Part shown: positions 20,515 to 28,231 of the stretch, in pieces | Layout of the letters: every line of letters starts with the position of its first letter | Numbering within the stretch: position 1 is the stretch's first letter | Source: a virus | Length of the DNA stretch: 41,242 nt | IMG/VR virus record: IMGVR_UViG_3300021401_000020 | Span: 1 to 41,242 of that record | Reading direction: 5' to 3' (one strand) | Notes under the pieces: generated by a model | What the model was told of the DNA's origin: nothing | Seen by the model: only the letters and a program-made list of their open reading frames with translations | Databases searched by the model: none | Position numbers and translations under genes: made by a program

Positions 20515-20534
20515 TCCCAAGCCCCTCGCTCAGT
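20515..20534 (-). repeat. repeated ribosome-binding leader, copy 2
   Basis: ACTGAGCGAGGGGCTTGGGA on the minus strand, 19 of 20 positions identical to 20094-20113. Partial versions precede genes starting at 18602, 19245 and 21177. Confidence 0.8.
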
Positions 20535-20634
20535 TCCGGTAGCGCCCAGCGCGCAACTACCCAATCGCCATACCTGGCCATTGTGCCCGCCATATCCATC
20601 AGGACATGGCGCGCAGCATGGTCAGATCATCACA

Positions 20635-21177
20635 TCACACGTATTCAGCCTGCCGCTTGTAACTCTCCGTCGCGCCTATCCCCTTGCACATACGCGCCGA
20701 ATTGTCGGGAGAACACTGCGAACGTAACTCCCATGTCGCGACCAGCTTGCGCAACGTTTCGTCACCACGAAACACATGCAACCGCAACGCATCCCCATGC
20801 AAGCCAGCCTTCGCCAAATACCCGTTGGAATGATAGTCGGGATAGAACTCGAACTTGATCGCATCGCCAGCCCGCAACGTGCCAAGCACACTCTCAGCAT
20901 GGCCGCCCTGTGACCAATACAGCCATAGCATCTCCCAGCATTGCACGCGCGTCACATCTTCCGGCTTATAGTCGAAGCCATAGACGCGAACCGGCGCCGC
21001 TATCGCATGATACTGGTCCGTGGCGAATGGATCACGTTCGCTCTTTACAGCGCGCTTGATAAGGAATGCTTCGCACTTGCTCGCATCGCTGCCATCAAAG
21101 CGCACAGTCAGAAAATCAGCCTTGCGCAACGCCGCAATGTCCAGCTTCGTCAAGATATATGGTTCAACGTATGCCAT
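20635..21177 (-). CDS. hypothetical alpha/beta protein, first of the minus cluster
   Basis: A 180-residue protein starting at the ATG at 21177 (MAYVEPYILTKLDIAALRKADFLTVRFDGSDASKCEAFLIKRAV...). It contains EDVTRVQCWEMLWLYWSQGGHAESVLGTLRAGDAIKFEFYPDYHSNGYLAKAGLHGDALRLHVFRGDETLRKLVATWELRS. Beta strands with charged loops suggest a compact fold. A GAGCGAAAGGCTCG leader precedes it. No family recognised. It is the head of the minus cluster, so its promoter should lie in 21178-21297. Confidence 0.65.
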   Translation of the reverse strand: MAYVEPYILTKLDIAALRKADFLTVRFDGSDASKCEAFLIKRAVKSERDPFATDQYHAIAAPVRVYGFDYKPEDVTRVQCWEMLWLYWSQGGHAESVLGTLRAGDAIKFEFYPDYHSNGYLAKAGLHGDALRLHVFRGDETLRKLVATWELRSQCSPDNSARMCKGIGATESYKRQAEYV

Positions 21178-21297
21178 GATGTTTCGAGCCTTTCGCTCCG
21201 ATCCGGCTCGCCCATCGCGCGCCGGTCTGATATGGTATACGCTGCCCAATGCCACATAGTCCATACACAAACAAATAAATCGTAAGGCGCGTAATCC

Positions 21298-21678
21298 TTG
21301 CCCCTAACTGAGTTCACAATCGACGCGCAACGCTATACCGCAATCAGTCGCGAGCAACGACCCACTGCAAACGGTCGACTCGTCACTGTCCAGGTATGGC
21401 AATCCATCTGTCCAGACTGCGGAAAGCCGTTTACCCAAGAGCAACGCCGCGCCTTCTCGCCAGAGCGCAACGCCTATCGCCGCTGCAAAGCTTGTAAGCG
21501 GGGGCCAGGTCGCCGAGTTTCACGTAACGCGCATCATGCAAGTCACTCAGCTTATCCCGTAGCTACCTATGGCGCAGTCCCAGACCCAACACTCGACAAC
21601 CTCATGGATGCTTCTGAGCGCCGATTGACACGCGTCGCACATCCCCAGCGTGGCTTGCCTGAGTCGTGGTCAGACTGA
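21298..21678 (+). CDS. zinc-ribbon protein, TTG start
   Basis: A 126-residue protein. ICPDCGKPFTQEQRRAFSPERNAYRRCKACKRGPGRR is a four-Cys zinc ribbon followed by a basic patch, likely nucleic-acid binding. TTG at 21298 follows AAGG at about 10 bases; the next candidate start is far inside the domain. It is the first gene of the long plus-strand unit, divergent from the minus cluster. Function unknown; a late regulator is possible. Confidence 0.6.
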   Translation: MPLTEFTIDAQRYTAISREQRPTANGRLVTVQVWQSICPDCGKPFTQEQRRAFSPERNAYRRCKACKRGPGRRVSRNAHHASHSAYPVATYGAVPDPTLDNLMDASERRLTRVAHPQRGLPESWSD

Positions 21679-21847
21679 TCGCCGCACCCCATCGCAAACT
21701 ACGCCGATCGCAGAATTCCGCGCTTTCACGCCCCATACAGGATCATGCAACATCCACAAACGGCCGTATGCTACAGTGGCCGACCTGGTATTATACAATG
21801 CAATCAACGATCTAGCCGCTTACCGTTCCGGTTCCGCGTCCATATGA
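21650..21847 (+). CDS. small hypothetical protein, GTG start
   Basis: Up to 65 residues from the GTG at 21650. The later part (AEFRAFTPHTGSCNIHKRPYATVADLVLYNAINDLAAYRSGSASI) looks like real protein, and its stop overlaps the next ATG as ATGA. It overlaps the zinc-ribbon gene by 29 bases, and the start is the weak point. No family recognised. Confidence 0.5.
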   Translation: MACLSRGQTDRRTPSQTTPIAEFRAFTPHTGSCNIHKRPYATVADLVLYNAINDLAAYRSGSASI

Positions 21848-21978
21848 CCATCCGTCTGCCGAGCCATGGACACCACGTCGAACTCACGCCGACCGACCGT
21901 CAATGGGACGCAGGCTTGGCCACCAGAGGAAGGCCCGGTCACTATTTCTTCCGGGTTTTGCGGGGGATTTCCGTGTGA
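21844..21978 (+). CDS. 44-residue hypothetical peptide
   Basis: MTIRLPSHGHHVELTPTDRQWDAGLATRGRPGHYFFRVLRGISV. Coupled to the preceding frame by ATGA. A second frame from 21866 overlaps it and joins the HNH gene, so only one of the two is likely translated. The mixed, basic C-terminus gives no clue. Confidence 0.45.
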   Translation: MTIRLPSHGHHVELTPTDRQWDAGLATRGRPGHYFFRVLRGISV

Positions 21979-22009
21979 TTACAAGCGTCTACCTGATGGG
22001 GAGGTGCCA

Positions 22010-22570
22010 ATGGTCAATTCACGTCGGAAGCGCACTGTGGGGCGAGGGGCGGAGTATTATGCGTATCTGCGGTCGCCTGAGTGGGCTGATGTGAAGCGAC
22101 GGTATCTGGCGTCGAAGCTGCCGAACTGGTGCTACGTGTGTGCCGATCTGTTGGTCAGAGGGACGTGTGAGTTCCACCACCGGACCTACCAGCGTCTGGG
22201 GAACGAGACGCTGTGGGACATCGTGCCGGTGTGTCGTGGGTGTCACGAGCGGGTCCACGACCGGATGAAGCGGAAGGTGGCTGGGCGTGCCGCGAATGGG
22301 TTGAACCGACCTACGGCCTGGCGAGAGAGCAAGTTACTGTGGCAGGCGACGGAACAAGAACGCGAGCATCGCTGGAAGCACGCGCCCGCTCCATCACCCG
22401 ACGAATTGGCCAGGACCCCGCACACCAGGCGCAACCTTGAACGATGGGGCGTTAGCTGGCCACCTAGAAAGCACTGGCAGAAAGTGCTGCTCCGGAAGTG
22501 GTCGAGAACGCCGAATCGGGGGACAGACGCGGTGGTTTCGCCGTCCGTAAGATCAATCGCGCAGAAGTGA
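22010..22570 (+). CDS. HNH endonuclease upstream of terminase
   Basis: A 186-residue protein. The HNH/zinc core is WCYVCADLLVRGTCEFHHRTYQRLGNETLWDIVPVCRGCHERVH (Cys pairs plus the FHHR and HERVH His residues). The C-terminus is basic. HNH proteins next to large terminases assist packaging-site cleavage in many phages. The ATG at 22010 has GGAGG 5 bases upstream; an in-frame ATG at 21866 would add 48 unremarkable residues. The typical location supports a packaging role. Confidence 0.8.
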   Translation: MVNSRRKRTVGRGAEYYAYLRSPEWADVKRRYLASKLPNWCYVCADLLVRGTCEFHHRTYQRLGNETLWDIVPVCRGCHERVHDRMKRKVAGRAANGLNRPTAWRESKLLWQATEQEREHRWKHAPAPSPDELARTPHTRRNLERWGVSWPPRKHWQKVLLRKWSRTPNRGTDAVVSPSVRSIAQK

Positions 22571-23064
22571 TAGTGGGGGAGGAGACGCACTTGCCCCGTT
22601 CTTGGGGCGATCGCGCTTAGGTAGCGCGCTGTGATCGAGGGGTTAGGGAGCGGGTCAGCCTGTACTCCAACCCTTGTGGGGTTCCTCGGCACTCTCGCCT
22701 TGTGGGGCGACTGGCGGGAAGCACGGGCCATCACAGCGACTGATCGTGCTCTTGACGGTTGCGGTGCTCGCAGAGCCGTCCCTGGTGGTTGCAGGTCTTC
22801 ACCGGGTTTCTCTCCGCAGCTTGCAGGCCAACAACCGTTCGGCGTGTCCGGGGCCTATGCTGCCCTTGGAGGAACGGGCCAAGGGCCAGGGGCCGCGTGT
22901 AACAAGCCCTGGTGCGCGGACTATTCCCGCAAACACAGCCACATAGAGCACGGTTTCCGTGCTAGGTGGCAAGGTGAATACGGTGCGGTTAGCGGGCAAT
23001 GGGATGCTCGGGCCAGCTCTAACGAGGCCACAGACCGAATTTTTGACGGTAACGGGATACCGCT
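22571..23064. other. gap without a confident gene
   Basis: About 490 G/C-rich bases. Overlapping plus frames exist (22631-23077, 22674-22946), but none has a convincing start or family. Two hairpins stand out: AACCC-TTGT-GGGGTT near 22666 and the perfect AGCACGG-TTT-CCGTGCT at 22947-22963. Neither has a T-run. It could be a late-operon leader, an ncRNA or a decayed gene. I see no tRNA. Confidence 0.4.
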
Positions 23065-23265
23065 ATGTGGACGTTGACGGTGCTGATCCGGGGTCGGGGG
23101 ACGACGATACCGCTGTATTTCGAGGCGGAGGGGGCGGCGAAGGCGGCCCAGGAGGCCATTTTGGCGCAGGAAATGGGCCAGTGCCGGGTGACGGACAGCG
23201 GGGGCCGGGTTCTGACGTTCGACCGGATGATGCTGGATGCGACGGTGCTGGAGGGGGATCAGTGA
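23065..23265 (+). CDS. small hypothetical protein
   Basis: A 66-residue protein (MWTLTVLIRGRGTTIPLYFEAEGAAKAAQEAILAQEMGQCRVTDSGGRVLTFDRMMLDATVLEGDQ): strand-strand-helix, then strands, like a small KTSC/DUF-type fold seen before phage terminases. Codon bias is strong. GTGA couples it to the next short frame. Confidence 0.75.
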   Translation: MWTLTVLIRGRGTTIPLYFEAEGAAKAAQEAILAQEMGQCRVTDSGGRVLTFDRMMLDATVLEGDQ

Positions 23266-23324
23266 TCAGGGGCGTACTGTACTATATGTGCTCTGTGGAG
23301 GAGATGGTTGATGGACCGATCTGA
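23262..23324 (+). CDS. 20-residue peptide (weak)
   Basis: GTG at 23262 overlaps the previous stop, with GAGGGGG just upstream; it reads VIRGVLYYMCSVEEMVDGPI. The only support is coupling and Shine-Dalgarno. It overlaps the next gene's start. Confidence 0.35.
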   Translation: MIRGVLYYMCSVEEMVDGPI

Positions 23325-23682
23325 TCCGGACTGGTCGCCGGGGATGGCTACCGACGATCGCAGCCTCACCGAACCATACGGCCCATTTGCCGCCGGCATG
23401 ATTGCCACTCTGCGCCGGGAGCTGGGGCGGGCGAACGAGATCATCGCTTCATGGCGGCGGGTGATCGAGGAGCTGCGGACGAAAGAGCACGGTCTGACGC
23501 AGACGATCGATGAGCAGCGCGCGCTGATCGCCGACCTTGAGCGCGACCGCGATGCGTGGCGCGACAAGGCGCAGCGGACAGCAGGTCCCGCATGCACAAC
23601 CGTCCATACAGCCGAGTGGCCACCGTTCCCCGCAAGCGCGCTGACCAAGGGTGACGGGATTTACCGTGGCGAGCTTGGATGA
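23311..23682 (+). CDS. coiled-coil protein
   Basis: A 123-residue protein with a long coiled coil (MIATLRRELGRANEIIASWRRVIEELRTKEHGLTQTIDEQRALIADLERDRDAWRDKAQR). GGAGGAG lies 7 bases before the ATG at 23311. It sits two genes before the terminase and could be a small terminase-like or accessory protein, but it has no HTH. Unrecognised. Confidence 0.7.
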   Translation: MDRSDPDWSPGMATDDRSLTEPYGPFAAGMIATLRRELGRANEIIASWRRVIEELRTKEHGLTQTIDEQRALIADLERDRDAWRDKAQRTAGPACTTVHTAEWPPFPASALTKGDGIYRGELG

Positions 23683-23861
23683 TCGACGCAGATCGCATCG
23701 TCGCGCCGTCCGACACCGCATGGCTCCAGGTGCCGCTTAGACTCGGCGGCAGCACCTCGCGGCTGCGGATGACGCTGGCAGAGGCGCGTGAATTGCGCGA
23801 CTGGCTGACGGCGAATGTTAGAGACGAGGACTTTGGTGGGTCGCCTGATAATGGCCGATGA
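23679..23861 (+). CDS. small hypothetical protein
   Basis: A 60-residue protein (MIDADRIVAPSDTAWLQVPLRLGGSTSRLRMTLAEARELRDWLTANVRDEDFGGSPDNGR). A beta hairpin followed by a helix with the LAEARELRDWLTA pattern, common in small phage proteins with a strand-helix fold. ATGA overlap. Role unknown. Confidence 0.75.
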   Translation: MIDADRIVAPSDTAWLQVPLRLGGSTSRLRMTLAEARELRDWLTANVRDEDFGGSPDNGR

Positions 23862-24216
23862 TGATGTCGTCTGGTTCCGATTGCTGCCCGCCCGCCAGGC
23901 GCGCATTCGCAAGCCGGCGGGCGACGAGTTCGAGTCTGCATGGCGGTTGATCGGGATGCACAATGCGGACAGGCGGCGGGTGCTGGTGTGGCGCGTGCCG
24001 GCGGATAATCCGGGCCGTTTCATGGTCCCCGATGGACTGATGCGGATACCGTTCCTGGTGTTCTCCGATGAGACGATTGAGGATCGGGATGATGTGATCC
24101 TGCCGATCCTGGACGGGATCATGCGGGATGCGGAGGCGGCTCGGCCTATGCCGGAGGACCCGGATGGGCGGTTTGTTATGACGGGGGACCGGCCGTTTCC
24201 TGGTTGGGTGAACTGA
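23851..24216 (+). CDS. hypothetical protein upstream of terminase
   Basis: A 121-residue protein starting at the ATG at 23851 (MADDDVVWFRLLPARQARIRKPAGDEFESAWRLIGMHNADRRRVLVWRVPADNPGRFMVPDGLMRIPFLVFSDETIEDRDDVILPILDGIMRDAEAARPMPED...). Mixed alpha/beta. It ends one base before the terminase GTG, a position often held by a small terminase subunit, but no such motif is visible. Unrecognised. Confidence 0.7.
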   Translation: MADDDVVWFRLLPARQARIRKPAGDEFESAWRLIGMHNADRRRVLVWRVPADNPGRFMVPDGLMRIPFLVFSDETIEDRDDVILPILDGIMRDAEAARPMPEDPDGRFVMTGDRPFPGWVN

Positions 24217-24217
24217 G

Positions 24218-26125
24218 GTGGCGAAGGCCGCAACCAAATGGCTGCCATTGTTCCGGACCTACATCAGTCACCTCCGGATCACCAGCAAGCACGCGGCTGA
24301 AGACCCTGATGGAGACGGCATTCCACTGAAACTATGGACCTCGCAGACGCGCGTACTTGAGGAGATATGCGATGGTTTGGAGAACGGCATCCACACGTTC
24401 TACGTGCTCAAAAGCCGGCAGCTTGGCGTTACTACTGTTACTCTAGCGATATTGTTGTTCTGGTTGGCTCTGCACCCCAATACCATCGCGTGCCAGGTGT
24501 CGGAGAGTGACAAGTCATCGGTGAAAAACCGAGCTACAATCTCAGCTTATCTCGCATCGCTCGAAGCCTTCATGGGCAAGAGCTTCGGGGTCATCAAGAA
24601 CAACAAGTACGGCATTACGTTCCGCAACAAGAGCCGGTTGGACTTCCTGGTGGCGGGAAAGAGCAAGACCAACTGGGGCGAGGGTGAGGGCTATCTTGCC
24701 GGTGTGCTGACCGAGGTCGCGGCGTATGGCAGAGAGGAAGGCATCGACAGCTTCCGACATGCTACCGCTCCCGAGAACCCACGCGCTTTATATATTTACG
24801 AAGGCACCGCAAAGGGTCCGAACCACTGGAAGGATATGTGGGAAGCAGCACTACAGGACGAGTACACCTCGCGCTGCATCTTCGTGGGCTGGTGGTCACA
24901 TGACTTGCAGAGGATCAAGGCAACTGACCGCCGGTTTGTGTCGTTTGGCATAGAGCAACCGACACCTCTGGAGCACGACTACATCGTGGCCGTTCGGCAC
25001 CAGTACGGTTACGAGGTCGATCGCGAGCAGTTGGCTTGGTATCGGTGGCAGGCGACACTGCCTAATTCTAACATCGCCGATCTTGATCAGAACCAGGCGT
25101 GGACGGCCCAGCAGTGTTTTGTCCAGTCCGGCATTAGCTTTTTCCAGACACGGTTGCTGGCAAAGCGGCGTGATGAGATACAGGACGCGCCAGCCAATAC
25201 GAGCATCGAGGACGGCGGGTTTGGTTACAAGGCTTACAACTTCTACCTCGGCGATGACTACCATCTGTCCAAGGTCGAGGAGATCATCTCGTTCATACCG
25301 CCGGAGCAGCGCAAGCTCCGCATTTGGGAAAAGCCGCACCCTGAGGGGTGGTATTCGATCGGCGTTGATCCTGCGTTCGGGCGAAATGACGTAGGAGATT
25401 TGCATGCTATTGAGGTGTGGCGGTGCTTCGCTGACCGCATGGTGCAGGTGGCGGAGTGGGCCGATAATGTGCCCGATACGCGGCATTGCGCATGGGTCAT
25501 GGCGTTCCTGGCGGGGCAATATCAGAACTGCCGGCTGAACGTGGACCTGACCGGCGGGCCGGGGGCGGCAGTGATGCAGGCGTTCCAGGACTTGCGCGAC
25601 CGCATGCGCAGCGAGCTTTATGCCGGCAAGGTCGAAGTGTTTGAGGACTTCCTGGCGGCTGCGAACTGGTATCTGTACCGGCGCATCGACAGTCCAGGGC
25701 CAGGGTATATGTACAACACCAAGGTGGGGCGCGATCTCAAGTTCCGCATGATGAACATGCTGCGGGATAGCTGGGTCACCAATCTGTTGGAGATCAGGTC
25801 GATACCGTTGCTGGATGAAATGGCCAACGTGCGACAGGCGAACAGTGATATAGCAGCAGAGATCGGGCCGAGTGGGACTGGCAAGAGCCGGGATGATCGG
25901 ACGTTCGCGCTGGCGCTCGCGCACCTCACATGGGCCGAGAACCTGCGGCCGGGACTGATCGCGCAGGGGATCACCTGGGAGGGCACCAAGGCCAAGGAGA
26001 AAGGCGAGATTTCACCATTGGCCGATCGGTTAAACAGGCGCGTGTACTCGCTGATGAAAGCGGCGGACGAGGCAATGGACCTGCCACCTCCGCGCACGTT
26101 CTTTGAACAGAGGGGCTTGAACTAG
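24218..26125 (+). CDS. large terminase subunit
   Basis: A 635-residue packaging motor and nuclease. The N-terminal ATPase has a deviant Walker A LKSRQLGVTT (about residues 64-73) and a Walker B-like LAGVLTEV (about 160-167). The C-terminal RNase-H-fold nuclease shows GVDPAFGRND (Asp about 384), NVDLTGG and a final DDRTFALALAHLTW. Length and order are typical. The GTG at 24218 follows the previous stop by one base with TGAGG nearby. It translocates DNA into the procapsid and cuts concatemers. No clear small terminase partner was found. Confidence 0.9.
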   Translation: MAKAATKWLPLFRTYISHLRITSKHAAEDPDGDGIPLKLWTSQTRVLEEICDGLENGIHTFYVLKSRQLGVTTVTLAILLFWLALHPNTIACQVSESDKSSVKNRATISAYLASLEAFMGKSFGVIKNNKYGITFRNKSRLDFLVAGKSKTNWGEGEGYLAGVLTEVAAYGREEGIDSFRHATAPENPRALYIYEGTAKGPNHWKDMWEAALQDEYTSRCIFVGWWSHDLQRIKATDRRFVSFGIEQPTPLEHDYIVAVRHQYGYEVDREQLAWYRWQATLPNSNIADLDQNQAWTAQQCFVQSGISFFQTRLLAKRRDEIQDAPANTSIEDGGFGYKAYNFYLGDDYHLSKVEEIISFIPPEQRKLRIWEKPHPEGWYSIGVDPAFGRNDVGDLHAIEVWRCFADRMVQVAEWADNVPDTRHCAWVMAFLAGQYQNCRLNVDLTGGPGAAVMQAFQDLRDRMRSELYAGKVEVFEDFLAAANWYLYRRIDSPGPGYMYNTKVGRDLKFRMMNMLRDSWVTNLLEIRSIPLLDEMANVRQANSDIAAEIGPSGTGKSRDDRTFALALAHLTWAENLRPGLIAQGITWEGTKAKEKGEISPLADRLNRRVYSLMKAADEAMDLPPPRTFFEQRGLN

Positions 26126-26127
26126 CC

Positions 26128-26376
26128 ATGCCGCTTGACCCTCAGTCGATCATATCAAACGAAATGACCGGTTCCTACAGTTTCGACTATAAGGTTCCCC
26201 ACAAGATCATATTCTATGGATCAGACAACCAACCAGCCGTAACACTGGACTTTGACGCCGACCCGCCGACAGTCACGCTGCGTCCTGGCATGACCGTCAC
26301 TGAAGCGGCCAAGATGTTCTGGAACAAGTCGGCGGAATTGATGGGGCAAAAACCACCGTTTCCAACGGACCCATAG
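26128..26376 (+). CDS. small hypothetical protein after terminase
   Basis: An 82-residue protein, beta-rich then helical (DYKVPHKIIFYGSDNQPAVTLDFDADPPTVTLRPGMTVTEAAKMFWNKSAELMG). It starts 2 bases after the terminase stop. Possible virion accessory. Unrecognised. Confidence 0.75.
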   Translation: MPLDPQSIISNEMTGSYSFDYKVPHKIIFYGSDNQPAVTLDFDADPPTVTLRPGMTVTEAAKMFWNKSAELMGQKPPFPTDP

Positions 26377-26381
26377 CAACC

Positions 26382-26624
26382 ATGATCGAGCGCCTGCCCT
26401 GTGGAACTATCAAGCCACCCTGGACCACACGGCCAGCCGATCGCTATCTGTCGCACCCCCATCTGAATATCGCCATCATCCAGACCTTGTTCGACCCCGA
26501 GTTCGTCTACGTGGTGACCGAGCAGGTGCTGCCCATATCCGTCCTCGATGCCGTCTCGATGGTTGTCCAGTGGCGGACAGAACACTTTGGAGCACCCGAT
26601 GAAGGAAAAGACGCCGCCGCCTGA
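26382..26624 (+). CDS. small hypothetical protein
   Basis: An 80-residue protein (MIERLPCGTIKPPWTTRPADRYLSHPHLNIAIIQTLFDPEFVYVVTEQVLPISVLDAVSMVVQWRTEHFGAPDEG...), alpha/beta with hydrophobic strands. It overlaps the next gene by 26 bases. Function unknown. Confidence 0.7.
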   Translation: MIERLPCGTIKPPWTTRPADRYLSHPHLNIAIIQTLFDPEFVYVVTEQVLPISVLDAVSMVVQWRTEHFGAPDEGKDAAA

Positions 26625-26811
26625 CGAAGCTGTATCGCTTCCTTTCGAGCCAACCCTGAAGATGTTGATCGCTGGGAAGTCGTCGCTGTTCTCTTGTGCT
26701 GAAGACCCCACCTTCGACGATGTTCGCAAGGTGTACGCTGCGGTCATAGCCGCATGGATGCAAGAAAGGAGGTCTTCCGTTGAAGGAACCGACACCGACG
26801 CGGCGGCTTGA
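26599..26811 (+). CDS. small hypothetical protein
   Basis: A 70-residue protein (MKEKTPPPDEAVSLPFEPTLKMLIAGKSSLFSCAEDPTFDDVRKVYAAVIAAWMQERRSSVEG...). The ATG at 26599 is chosen; the open frame before it only overlaps the previous gene. It overlaps the next TTG gene by 32 bases. No family recognised. Confidence 0.65.
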   Translation: MKEKTPPPDEAVSLPFEPTLKMLIAGKSSLFSCAEDPTFDDVRKVYAAVIAAWMQERRSSVEGTDTDAAA

Positions 26812-27238
26812 TCCGCGGGCCATGGCCGTCCAGGCACGGCAGGAGGCGCCGGAGCCGGTGCGAGGCCCCGTCGCCGAACCGCCCCGGTTTACCATGGTGG
26901 ACGACCGCGTGGACTCTGCGCCCGCTCCGGTTCTGGAGCGTGTGGCCCCCGGACTTGATCCGGGGGCTACCAGCGCCGCCGTGGCCGAAGCGTTTGCCGC
27001 GGTGGAGGAGAACCCGTGGCAGACCATGGACACCGCGCCCAAGGACGGCACGTTGATCGAGGTCCGCGATGGCGTCATGGCCGTGTGGCGGGTGACGAGG
27101 TTCAGAGACCCCATAGCCCGGAAGTGGAAGGTGCGGGCCTACTGGGCAGACCCAATCACGCGGGATGAGGTGCCCAATGTCGAGCAATGGCGCATGCTGC
27201 CCGGCTACGTGAACCCGTGGAACCCGGTGCCGGCATGA
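26780..27238 (+). CDS. DUF551-like small-phage protein with palindromic insert
   Basis: A 152-residue protein. The ending WQTMDTAPKDGTLIEVRDGVMAVWRVTRF...WKVRAYWADPITRDEVPNVEQWRMLP is the WxxMDTAPKDG family, common in phages and of unknown function. The N-terminal 75 residues are disordered and contain APGLDPGATS encoded by the 21-base palindrome. The start is TTG at 26780, decided by AAGGAGG 7 bases upstream; an ATG lies at 26822. The C-terminal domain is the certain part. Confidence 0.8.
   Translation: MKEPTPTRRLDPRAMAVQARQEAPEPVRGPVAEPPRFTMVDDRVDSAPAPVLERVAPGLDPGATSAAVAEAFAAVEENPWQTMDTAPKDGTLIEVRDGVMAVWRVTRFRDPIARKWKVRAYWADPITRDEVPNVEQWRMLPGYVNPWNPVPA
26946..26966. repeat. dispersed 21-bp palindrome, copy 2
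   Basis: Arms CCCCCGGA and TCCGGGGG with loop CTTGA: exactly the reverse complement of 10366-10386. It is in frame inside the disordered part of the 152-residue gene. Confidence 0.85.
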
Positions 27239-27360
27239 TGGCATGGCTTTGCAACTTCATGCCACACAACTGGCTGCATATAAGGTATGGGATATGGCAA
27301 TGCACGCGCTGCAAGGAACTGAGCGTCGGCCGAGATCCTGATTTGCAGTCCGATGACTGA
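27235..27360 (+). CDS. 41-residue Cys/Trp-rich protein
   Basis: MMAWLCNFMPHNWLHIRYGIWQCTRCKELSVGRDPDLQSDD. The CTRC knuckle and an earlier Cys/His set could bind zinc. ATGA overlap with the preceding gene and an 8-base overlap with the next. A second ATG one codon on is equally possible. Function unknown. Confidence 0.7.
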   Translation: MMAWLCNFMPHNWLHIRYGIWQCTRCKELSVGRDPDLQSDD

Positions 27361-27919
27361 TGACCGCACACGCTGGAAGCACTCGTTCAGATGCCGTAGC
27401 TGTGGTGGCCGCTTCAGCGTGCTGCGGCTCACCGCCGACCCCGACCGCGTGAAGCTGCCCCGCTGTCCCCGCAAAGGATGCACCGGCAAGGTCCGGCAGA
27501 GCTACGTCGAGGACAAGGGCTTTGATCCCGCAGACGGCATCGCCCCGGCGGTCGTCGGTGCCAACGTCCAGGTCCGAGCGTACGACACCGCGTTGGAGAT
27601 CGTGGCCCAAGACCACGCCATGACTGATATCAAGGATAGGTTGCGGCCAGGAGAGACAAGCGTCCCCTCGCTTGCGCCACACCTTCAGAAAATGGCCGAC
27701 AACTTCTGGGGCGGTCAGCGCAAGCAACCCGCAGTGCGCCGCGGCAAGGTGGATCTGAGTCCCGTGTTCGGCCAACGGGCGATCGACGCCCAAGGCGGCG
27801 TCCCCGCCGGCGCTCAGTTCTCGCTGGACCGCGGCAGCGCCATCGCGCCTATCCTTCAGCAACCAGGCAAAGCACCGGGGGATAGTCCGATCCCCAAGCA
27901 TCAGATCATCGCCGGGTAG
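27353..27919 (+). CDS. zinc-ribbon protein of the packaging module
   Basis: A 188-residue protein. The N-terminal zinc ribbon is FRCRSCGGRFSVLRL...RCPRKGCTGKVRQSYVEDKGFDP. The rest is polar and low in motif (RLRPGETSVPSLAPHLQKMADNFWGGQRKQPA). Similar zinc-ribbon proteins sit between terminase and portal in some podophages. It may bind DNA or the motor. The last 40 residues are Pro/Gly-rich. Confidence 0.75.
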   Translation: MTDDRTRWKHSFRCRSCGGRFSVLRLTADPDRVKLPRCPRKGCTGKVRQSYVEDKGFDPADGIAPAVVGANVQVRAYDTALEIVAQDHAMTDIKDRLRPGETSVPSLAPHLQKMADNFWGGQRKQPAVRRGKVDLSPVFGQRAIDAQGGVPAGAQFSLDRGSAIAPILQQPGKAPGDSPIPKHQIIAG

Positions 27920-28231
27920 CCGAGGAACGGAGTTGGTGCTATCCCAGGACTTGCAAGACGGCACGAACCGTCCTGCAAGCCCCGGTAGCTAGAAGCGGAT
28001 CATGAACAAGAGCCTGATCCGCTTCTTCCACCGGAAGACGACCAGGATAAACATCCTCGCGTCCTCCGTACCATCGACACCCTGAACGGGCGAACCTGCC
28101 CGCTCTCGCAGGCAATCGGTGGCACAGCAATTATAGCCAATTCTGCGTTGATCGGTAGATCGTAGCTTTTCAAGAGGATACGTGCCATTGTGGACCTCGG
28201 ACGTGAACTACAGGCACCCCGGAGGAACACC
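27920..28231 (+). other. gap with two hairpins and a startless reading frame
   Basis: Hairpin 1 pairs 27950-27961 with 27968-27979 (12 bases, one mismatch). Hairpin 2 is a perfect 12-base stem, 27991-28002 with 28015-28026, loop 12. Neither has a proper T-run. A plus frame at 27989-28165 reads protein-like (DDQDKHPRVLRTIDTLNGRTCPLSQAIGG...) but has no start codon, so it may be a broken gene. A minus frame from 28188 is also open. No gene is called. Confidence 0.5.

Noticed and set aside
22640-22690. tRNA-like fold in the gap before the terminase block
   Set aside because: No acceptor stem or T-loop consensus could be completed.
24896-25924. A 342-residue minus frame opposite the terminase
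   Set aside because: Antisense to the terminase nuclease region, no domain, no ribosome-binding site considered convincing.
28000-28188. A 62-residue minus frame starting MARILLKSYDLPINAELAIIAV
   Set aside because: The first residues look natural but it crosses a perfect hairpin, opposes the operon and ends in Ser/Gly noise.
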